A DNA stretch of 61,465 bases from a virus. Below the pieces are notes generated by a model, which saw only the letters and a list, made by a program, of their open reading frames with translations, was not told where the DNA came from and ran no database searches. Within the stretch, counting starts at the first letter, position 1; each line of letters opens with the position of its first letter. Positions 57,059-61,465 of the stretch are shown piece by piece. The stretch spans positions 1 through 61,465 of IMG/VR virus record IMGVR_UViG_3300019889_000016, one strand, 5' to 3'. A program made the translations under genes and the position numbers.

Positions 57059-57301
57059 TTACATCGTCGGCCGGCGGCCCGGGTCCAACCACCAGCCGCT
57101 GTTCCCCCGGATCGAGGCGGCCATCCGGCGGGCACGCCGCGCGACCGGCCGCTGCCACCATCGCCCCGCCTGGTCGGCGATGCGGTCGCATTGAGCTGCC
57201 AGACACCGCCACGACCCGCCGAACGTCTCGGGCGGCCACCCGTCGTGCGACGTCCCGCAGTCCGGGCACGGGCCGAACCAGCCGCCGTCGAGCAAGGCCA
57301 T
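57059..57301 (-). CDS. Small zinc-binding-like protein
   Basis: 80 residues. MALLDGGWFGPCPDCGTSHD has a CPDC pair, and WRCLAAQCDRIADQAG gives a second Cys pair; the C-terminal half is Arg/Trp-rich. A small zinc ribbon is likely. Function unknown. Confidence 0.6.
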   Translation of the reverse strand: MALLDGGWFGPCPDCGTSHDGWPPETFGGSWRCLAAQCDRIADQAGRWWQRPVARRARRMAASIRGNSGWWLDPGRRPTM

Positions 57302-57747
57302 CAGAACGGCAGGATGGCGTCGCGCATCCAGTACGCCACCACCGGCGGCATCGACTGCAACAGCGGCTCCGGGTCGGTCGGGTACCGGCCCACGGCGCCG
57401 TACTCGGTCAGCGTGGGGACACCGGCCCGCTCCGGGTCGGTCACGTCGAGGAACGTGCGCCACGCCATGTACCGACCGGCGGCGGCGCTGAACCACACCG
57501 CGTACCAGCCGGGCTCCCCCCGCTCGTAGAACACGTGCCACGACGTCGACCCGTCCATGTGCCGGCGTTCGGTGACCTCGACCATGGGGGGCACGGCGTG
57601 GTTCGGGGATCGGCCGCCGTCGCAGTTCCGGAACCAGCCGTTGTCGACGTGGGGGTGGACCCACATGTCGCCGACCAGCGCGACGTCGAGCCCGCAGTCG
57701 GGCTGCGAGCACAGCATGCCGGTGGCCTCAGGGGTGATCGGGGGCAT
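57301..57747 (-). CDS. Hypothetical 148-aa protein
   Basis: MPPITPEATGMLCSQPDCGL start, with AAGGAGACG upstream; overlaps the previous gene by 20 bases. Contains LCSQPDCGLDVALVGDMWVH, a Trp-rich strand WHVFYERGEPGWYAVWF and VVAYWMRDAILPF at the end. Probably a mixed alpha/beta protein; no family recognised. Confidence 0.65.
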   Translation of the reverse strand: MPPITPEATGMLCSQPDCGLDVALVGDMWVHPHVDNGWFRNCDGGRSPNHAVPPMVEVTERRHMDGSTSWHVFYERGEPGWYAVWFSAAAGRYMAWRTFLDVTDPERAGVPTLTEYGAVGRYPTDPEPLLQSMPPVVAYWMRDAILPF

Positions 57748-58042
57748 CGTCCGTCTCCTTGGGTGCGGGGTCGGGGTAGTAGCGGTCGGCGTCGGCGGCG
57801 TCACGGACCAGGTCATCGAGGTGCAGGTTCTGGAGCTGGACGGTGGTCGACACGACCATGGCCGCGGCCGACGCGTGCGGGGCCTCGCCGAACAACGGCG
57901 ACCCGAGCCGGGCGCCGCGCCGTTCGACTTCGTCGGCGAACTCCCGGAGGCGGGCGGCGATGCCGGCGACGTCGCGTTCGTAGCGCTTGTGGTGGTACTC
58001 GTAGAGCGCCTCGCGGGGGGCGCCGGGACCAGGTCGGGGCAT
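57728..58042 (-). CDS. Hypothetical 104-aa helical protein
   Basis: MPRPGPGAPREALYEYHHKR, then a long helix (YERDVAGIAARLREFADEVE) and a second (AAAMVVSTTVQLQNLHLDDL). GCAGGAGGAACC precedes the ATG. Unknown. Confidence 0.65.
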   Translation of the reverse strand: MPRPGPGAPREALYEYHHKRYERDVAGIAARLREFADEVERRGARLGSPLFGEAPHASAAAMVVSTTVQLQNLHLDDLVRDAADADRYYPDPAPKETDDAPDHP

Positions 58043-58056
58043 GGGGTTCCTCCTGC

Positions 58057-58275
58057 TTAGGGCCAGCCGAGCAGCTTCGCCAGGCGGGCCACGTTGTCGA
58101 ACGGACGATCCACCCGCAGCTGCGCCACCGTCATCAGCCGGTCACCATGGCGGACGGTCAGGGCGAACTCGGAGCGGGAGTAGCCGGCGTCCGCGCATGC
58201 GCCGGTGCGCCAGGCGATGCCGGCTCGGCGGTCGTAGTCGGCCCACCGGCCGGCCTCGATGGGCCACACGGTCAC
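58057..58275 (-). CDS. Hypothetical 72-aa protein
   Basis: GTG start (VTVWPIEAGRWADYDRRAG) in the previous TGA. Strand-rich middle (SEFALTVRHGDRLMTVAQL) and C-terminal FDNVARLAKLLGWP helix. Unknown. Confidence 0.6.
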   Translation of the reverse strand: MTVWPIEAGRWADYDRRAGIAWRTGACADAGYSRSEFALTVRHGDRLMTVAQLRVDRPFDNVARLAKLLGWP

Positions 58276-58574
58276 CACCGGATCAGCACCCGCTCGTCGG
58301 CCGAGAACACCACCGCGTCGGCCACCTCGGCGACGCCGTCGGGCAGGTTGCCCAACGCCTCGTGGACCATCGACGACCGGTCGATCAGCGTGACCGACAC
58401 CAGGTCGCCCAGTTGCTCGACGCGGACGGCGACCAGCGGCCGGTCCAAGTCGATGGGCACGTTGCGGCCGTCCGCTGGGGTGAGGCGGAACCCGTCGCCC
58501 TCGGCCAGCTCGGCGGCGACGCCCCAGAAGTAGTCGGCGTAGCGGTGATGGGCGGGGCGACCGGTGAGATCCAT
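58272..58574 (-). CDS. Hypothetical 100-aa protein, likely leaderless
   Basis: MDLTGRPAHHRYADYFWGVA, then alternating strands and helices (RPLVAVRVEQLGDLVSVTLI). The -10 box of promoter site 14 ends six bases before the ATG and no ribosome binding site is present, so the mRNA probably starts at the ATG. First gene of the block leading to the portal. Confidence 0.65.
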   Translation of the reverse strand: MDLTGRPAHHRYADYFWGVAAELAEGDGFRLTPADGRNVPIDLDRPLVAVRVEQLGDLVSVTLIDRSSMVHEALGNLPDGVAEVADAVVFSADERVLIRW

Positions 58575-58580
58575 GACCGT

Positions 58581-58620
58581 ACGTTACCGCGGTACGGACG
58601 GTGGGGCAAGCGCGGTAACG
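58581..58620 (-). promoter_or_regulatory. Promoter/operator repeat, site 14
   Basis: Minus strand: CCGTTACCGCGC, -35 TTGCCC (58604-58609), 17-bp spacer, -10 TAACGT (58581-58586) with GTACCGCGGTAACG over the -10. The stop codon (TAA) of the small gene 58584-58784 is part of the -10 box. Confidence 0.85.
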
Positions 58621-58784
58621 GACCATGCTGGGCAGTCGCAGCGCCGGCACCGGCGACGCCGCCCCGGCGAGTGCCACACCTTGGCGTGATGGCACCCACC
58701 ACACGCACCCGGGCCACCGGGCACCGCCTCACCGCGGGCCAGCGCGTCGGTCGCATCCCAGTAGGCGTCGGTGCCCCGATCCAT
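58584..58784 (-). CDS. Small Cys/His-rich protein
   Basis: 66 residues from an ATG with AGGTGG upstream; a GTG 12 bases earlier is possible. CGGCHHAKVWH and RRCRRCDCPAW give a compact zinc-binding pattern found in many small actinophage proteins. Confidence 0.6.
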   Translation of the reverse strand: MDRGTDAYWDATDALARGEAVPGGPGACGGCHHAKVWHSPGRRRRCRRCDCPAWSVTALAPPSVPR

Positions 58785-58801
58785 CAGATTGTCCACCTGG
58801 G

Positions 58802-59266
58802 TCAGGCTCCACCACCGGGCGCAGCGTCACCCGGCTGGTCATCCTGTCCAGCCGCGCCGCGCCGGTCGTGGTGCATCCTGACCAGAGCGTCCACGACGTC
58901 CTCCAGGCTGTCGCCCTTCGGGGGGAGGGCGAACCCGTACTCCCGGCACTGGCCGCCGAACTCCAGGCGCTTGAACTCCGGTGGCCCGGAGTCGCTGTAG
59001 ATCGGGCGCGCCCACAGGAACGCCGGGCGCTCCAGCACGAACCCGCCACGCTGACCGGTCTGCGGGTCCTCCTCCAGGACCACGAACACGGCCTCGGGTG
59101 TCGGCAGGGCCTGCCGATCCGGGTCACCGACCAGCAGATCAGGAGCGGTGTCGACCACGCGGGCGTCCGGGCGACGGCCGGCCAGCAGGTCACGGGCGAC
59201 CTGCACCATGTCGGTGCCGTCGTCCACGATGTCGACCACCAGGTGGATGCGTCGCACGTCAGGCAC
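58802..59266 (-). CDS. Hypothetical 154-aa protein
   Basis: GTG start (VPDVRRIHLVVDIVDDGTD), overlapping the previous gene by eight bases; a second GTG nine bases on is also possible. A strand/helix start resembling small nucleotide-sensing folds, then AVFVVLEEDPQTGQRGGFVL and EYGFALPPKGDSLEDVVDAL. C-terminus Asp/Gly-rich. Unknown. Confidence 0.6.
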   Translation of the reverse strand: MPDVRRIHLVVDIVDDGTDMVQVARDLLAGRRPDARVVDTAPDLLVGDPDRQALPTPEAVFVVLEEDPQTGQRGGFVLERPAFLWARPIYSDSGPPEFKRLEFGGQCREYGFALPPKGDSLEDVVDALVRMHHDRRGAAGQDDQPGDAAPGGGA

Positions 59267-59537
59267 GGTGGGCCACCACGACGTCGGCGGGCCACGTGTC
59301 GCCCGGGTAGACAGGCCAGCCATCGGTATCGACTCGCCGCAGGTCGCTGGCGGTGAACACCACGTTCCGGCCGGTGTCGGTGTGCACCCACACCTCATCT
59401 TTGTGGGCCACGTAGTGGATCTCCGCCACGACCCCGGCGCGCGATACCTCGGGCAGCTGGCCATCTGGGTCGAGCACGCGGACCTGCTGGCCGAGCAGGA
59501 TCGGCTGCCCGTCGGGGTAGCGCGGGTGTTCGATCAC
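59259..59537 (-). CDS. Small beta-rich protein
   Basis: 92 residues from GTG (VIEHPRYPDGQPILLGQQVR). RVLDPDGQLPEVSRAGVVAE and DEVWVHTDTGRNVVFTASDL resemble an SH3-like barrel or KOW-type domain. Unknown function. Confidence 0.6.
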   Translation of the reverse strand: MIEHPRYPDGQPILLGQQVRVLDPDGQLPEVSRAGVVAEIHYVAHKDEVWVHTDTGRNVVFTASDLRRVDTDGWPVYPGDTWPADVVVAHRA

Positions 59538-60004
59538 TTCGGCACCACGCCCAGGTCGCGCAGCAGGCGCAGGGCACGGCGGCCGTTCCGCCAGCTGCGG
59601 TAGGCGTCCCACGCCTCGCCCGCCATGGCCAGGCCGACAGCAGCGCCGATGATCGAGTAGGCGACCACCGGGGCGATCAGGCCACGGGGTTCCTGACCGG
59701 GCCGGAACAGCGGCGGCATCGGCGTCGGGACCGACCGGGGGCCGTCGTCGTCGGTCACTGTGCCCCACTGGGCGCTGACCAGCGTCCCGCCGGCGTCGGT
59801 CCGGTGCACGGTCCAACCCGCCGCGGCGGCAGCCGGAACGTGGTCGTTGCACACGGGCATGTCGTAGGTCACCGTCTGGTCGATCGGGCTGAGTGCCCGG
59901 TGGCCGCGCATCGGGAGCAGGCACTTGCGGCCGGTGTCGATGTGGTAGCGGCTGGGGGTGTGGCCGTCGGCGGGCCAGGCGCACAGGTGGACGTCATCGG
60001 GCAT
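59534..60004 (-). CDS. Hypothetical 156-aa protein with a hydrophobic segment
   Basis: MPDDVHLCAWPADGHTPSRY, an N-terminal beta region with Cys residues, then a proline-rich linker and one hydrophobic stretch (GLIAPVVAYSIIGAAVGLAM) that may be a transmembrane helix, ending in a basic tail (RSWRNGRRALRLLRD). Overlaps the upstream gene by 11 bases. Confidence 0.6.
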   Translation of the reverse strand: MPDDVHLCAWPADGHTPSRYHIDTGRKCLLPMRGHRALSPIDQTVTYDMPVCNDHVPAAAAAGWTVHRTDAGGTLVSAQWGTVTDDDGPRSVPTPMPPLFRPGQEPRGLIAPVVAYSIIGAAVGLAMAGEAWDAYRSWRNGRRALRLLRDLGVVPK

Positions 60005-60791
60005 CGGGGGTCGTCTCCGTGGTCGGGTCGACGTGGATGGCGTCGCTCTCCGGGTACTCGCAGGCCAGGCACTGTCCATCGACGCGGGAGGCCACGTAGA
60101 GGTGCTGTTCCTCCGGTGCCCGGCCGGCGTGGACCCTGGAGAACGGGCCGGTCGTGCAACCCTCGACCTGGCAGCCGGCGCGCCCTGCGTCGTGCCGGTA
60201 GGCGTGAGGTGACAGGCCGGACAGGGGCGGGCAGTCCCGGTCGTCTTCGTGGCCGGGGCACCATCGGTCCCCGCAGCCGCGCAGGATGCGGGGCTGCGGG
60301 TCAGGCGCTGGGGCCTGGACGATGTAGCCAGGGTCCCAGCTGTCGTCGTCCAAGTCCCCACCGTCGACCACCAGCGGCAACGGCGTGACGTCCATCTCCA
60401 GGGGGTGGTGGACCGGGTGGTCGTGGGGCTTCCGGCACGCCGTTCGGTTGCACAGGTCGTCCGGGCCGGTCTCGTAGTCGTGCCACATCGTGTCCACCAG
60501 CGGGGCAGCGGGGACACCGGCGCGGAGGCGTAGCGCCTCGCGGGACACCTGGCCGGCGGTGGGCCAGGGCCAGCGTTTCGCTAGTTCGATGCGCAGGGCC
60601 ATGTCCTCGTCGGCGGCGCGGGCGTAGGTGGCGATGGCGTCGACCATCAGCGGGAGGGAGCTGGCGAGCATGTCGATGGCGTGCTGGAAGGTGACGCTGG
60701 TGGCGTAGAGCTGGCGGTGTGGGCCGGGGGTGACGAGGGCGCCGCGTAGGCGTTCTACCTGGTAGGCGGGGTCGCCGGGTTGGGTGGTCAT
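59994..60791 (-). CDS. Hypothetical 265-aa protein with CxxC...H motifs
   Basis: ATG after CCGGAGACCAC. Helical N-terminal half (FQHAIDMLASSLPLMVDAIA). The second half has several possible zinc sites: LCNRTACRKPHDHPVHH, RGCGDRWCPGHEDDRDC and a final CLACEYPESDAIH, again the C-x2-C...H knuckle. Function unknown; first gene of the block after the 60813 operator. Confidence 0.65.
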   Translation of the reverse strand: MTTQPGDPAYQVERLRGALVTPGPHRQLYATSVTFQHAIDMLASSLPLMVDAIATYARAADEDMALRIELAKRWPWPTAGQVSREALRLRAGVPAAPLVDTMWHDYETGPDDLCNRTACRKPHDHPVHHPLEMDVTPLPLVVDGGDLDDDSWDPGYIVQAPAPDPQPRILRGCGDRWCPGHEDDRDCPPLSGLSPHAYRHDAGRAGCQVEGCTTGPFSRVHAGRAPEEQHLYVASRVDGQCLACEYPESDAIHVDPTTETTPDAR

Positions 60792-60812
60792 GTGGTCTCC
60801 GGGTGAGGGTTT

Positions 60813-60846
60813 CACGTACCGCGCTACATGTTAGCGCGGTAACGGG
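60813..60846 (-). promoter_or_regulatory. Promoter/operator repeat, site 15
   Basis: Minus strand CCGTTACCGCGCTAAC and GTAGCGCGGTAC form the palindromic operator pair. A TACGTG box at 60813-60818 with TTACCG 18 bases upstream is a weaker promoter than the other copies. It precedes the gene at 60791. Confidence 0.6.
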
Positions 60847-61087
60847 TGCAGGTGGGGCAGGGGGTGTCGGGGTTGGTGGGGACGGGGAGGTGTGGGGTGT
60901 CGTTGAGGATGCGGGTCATGGCGGTGAGGGCGGCTCCGACGATGCCGGCGGGGAGGATGGGGATGCGGAGGTGGCGGGGTGCCCAGCGGCGTGCGGTGTC
61001 GTAGGCGTGCTGGTAGTGGTGCCATCCTCGGGGTGCTCGGTGGCGACGGTTGATGTCGGCGAGCACCTGGTGGATGGGGTCAGGCAC
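60824..61087 (-). CDS. Hypothetical 87-aa protein
   Basis: GTG start (VPDPIHQVLADINRRHRAPR). Contains a hydrophobic stretch (IPILPAGIVGAALTAMTRIL), possibly a membrane or amphipathic helix, and ends CPTCTRYRANM with a CxxC. Eight-base overlap with the upstream gene; the stop lies in the operator at 60813-60846. Confidence 0.55.
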   Translation of the reverse strand: MPDPIHQVLADINRRHRAPRGWHHYQHAYDTARRWAPRHLRIPILPAGIVGAALTAMTRILNDTPHLPVPTNPDTPCPTCTRYRANM

Positions 61088-61274
61088 CGGGCCACCAACG
61101 GTGTCGGCGGGGTAGGGGGAGCGGGCGCATGGTGCCGGGCGACGGCGGGTGGTCGGGGGCCATGCGCCACTCGTGGGCCACCTCGGCCAGGATCGTGGCT
61201 ACCTGAGCGTCGAGGCGTCGCTGGCGGTCGGCGGTGGTGCGCCGTGTGAGCCCGGACGCGGTGCGGTCGGTCAC
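61080..61274 (-). CDS. Hypothetical 64-aa basic protein
   Basis: GTG start (VTDRTASGLTRRTTADRQRR) overlapping the previous TAG. An Arg-rich helix (LDAQVATILAEVAHEWRM) is followed by a Pro/Arg-rich tail. Unknown. Confidence 0.55.
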   Translation of the reverse strand: MTDRTASGLTRRTTADRQRRLDAQVATILAEVAHEWRMAPDHPPSPGTMRPLPLPRRHRWWPGA

Positions 61275-61438
61275 TACCGGGGCACCTGCTGCTGCGCGGC
61301 GATCTCGGGTCCCCAGATGATCGCCACCTGGGCGGGGGTCCAGTCCTGGGGACGGGTCGCGATCGGGGTGGCGAGGTGCAACGTCGGCTCGCCGTTGACG
61401 TGGACCACCAGGCCGCGGCGCTCGGCGGTCGCGGTCAT
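61274..61438 (-). CDS. Hypothetical 54-aa protein
   Basis: MTATAERRGLVVHVNGEPTL, then PQDWTPAQVAIIWGPEIAAQ. A strand pair and one helix. ATG overlaps the stop of the partial gene at the window edge. Unknown. Confidence 0.6.
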   Translation of the reverse strand: MTATAERRGLVVHVNGEPTLHLATPIATRPQDWTPAQVAIIWGPEIAAQQQVPR

Positions 61439-61464
61439 CGCTGCACCAGGTCCGTGCCCCATAG
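61435..61464 (-). CDS. C-terminus of a truncated gene (LWGTDLVQR)
   Basis: The last nine codons and TGA of a minus-strand gene entering from the right edge; the TGA overlaps the ATG at 61438. The ending looks like a natural C-terminus. It may be the end of the gene whose N-terminus lies at 1-61 if the genome is circular. Confidence 0.5.
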   Translation of the reverse strand, partial: LWGTDLVQR

Positions 61465-61465
61465 C

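Noticed and set aside
1-61465. CRISPR array, insertion sequence, integrase or attachment site
   Set aside because: No regularly spaced direct repeats, no transposase or recombinase motifs and no terminal inverted repeats with target duplication were seen. Absence of an integrase is by reading only.

Overview
The window is a dense, very G+C-rich stretch of tailed double-stranded DNA phage, close to a whole siphovirus genome. The host is most likely an actinobacterium: codons end in G or C, GTG starts are common, starts are often leaderless, and the structural proteins belong to families typical of actinophages (MuF/maturation protease, major tail protein, head-tail adaptor, M15 endolysin). I see no integrase, excisionase, recognisable immunity repressor or DNA polymerase, so lifestyle is unresolved and replication probably uses the host polymerase.

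Nearly everything is on the minus strand; the exception is a four-gene plus-strand operon at 22326-25145. Read along the minus strand from the divergent promoter region near 22.1-22.3 kb, the first block (22144-10759) holds a 17-aa leader peptide, a winged-helix replication initiator, ParB/KorB-like and loader-like proteins, a DNA methyltransferase, two HNH nucleases, a VRR-NUC-type nuclease, a sigma region 4-like protein, a UvrD-type helicase, a ParB-like protein, a Mu Mom-like DNA modification protein and a tRNA-Gly(CCC). Next come a Zn-ribbon protein, a DUF932 protein, two small genes with highly structured flanks, and then the small terminase subunit (7299-8000). About 4.8 kb of cargo (an SGNH lipoprotein, membrane micro-proteins, a BCS1-like AAA+ ATPase and others) separates it from the large subunit (1044-2459). 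The plus-strand operon encodes a Gam-like protein, a membrane-anchored protein, a RecT annealing protein and an unknown.

The right half is the late region, read from 61 kb leftwards: small unknown genes, portal, a giant MuF/2H-phosphoesterase/maturation-protease fusion, capsid, major tail protein, a fusion of a repeat-rich fibre-like region to the head-tail adaptor, neck proteins, tail chaperones with a probable -1 frameshift, tape measure, tail tip proteins and a tail protein with an alpha/beta-hydrolase fold. After a promoter come a dioxygenase/kinase/methyltransferase/glycosyltransferase cassette, several small membrane proteins, an M15 peptidase endolysin and holin-like proteins, ending at a bidirectional terminator (25155-25192) facing the recombination operon.

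Both window ends cut minus-strand genes, and joining the ends puts terminase just upstream of portal, the usual phage order. The genome is therefore probably circular or circularly permuted and opened inside one small gene.

About fifteen copies of a palindromic sequence (core GTTACCGCGGTAC, or variants with GTAGCGCG) sit upstream of genes. In at least seven they are built into a good -35/-10 promoter (TTGCAN, 17-19 bp, TAACGT), and they divide the genome into coordinately controlled blocks.
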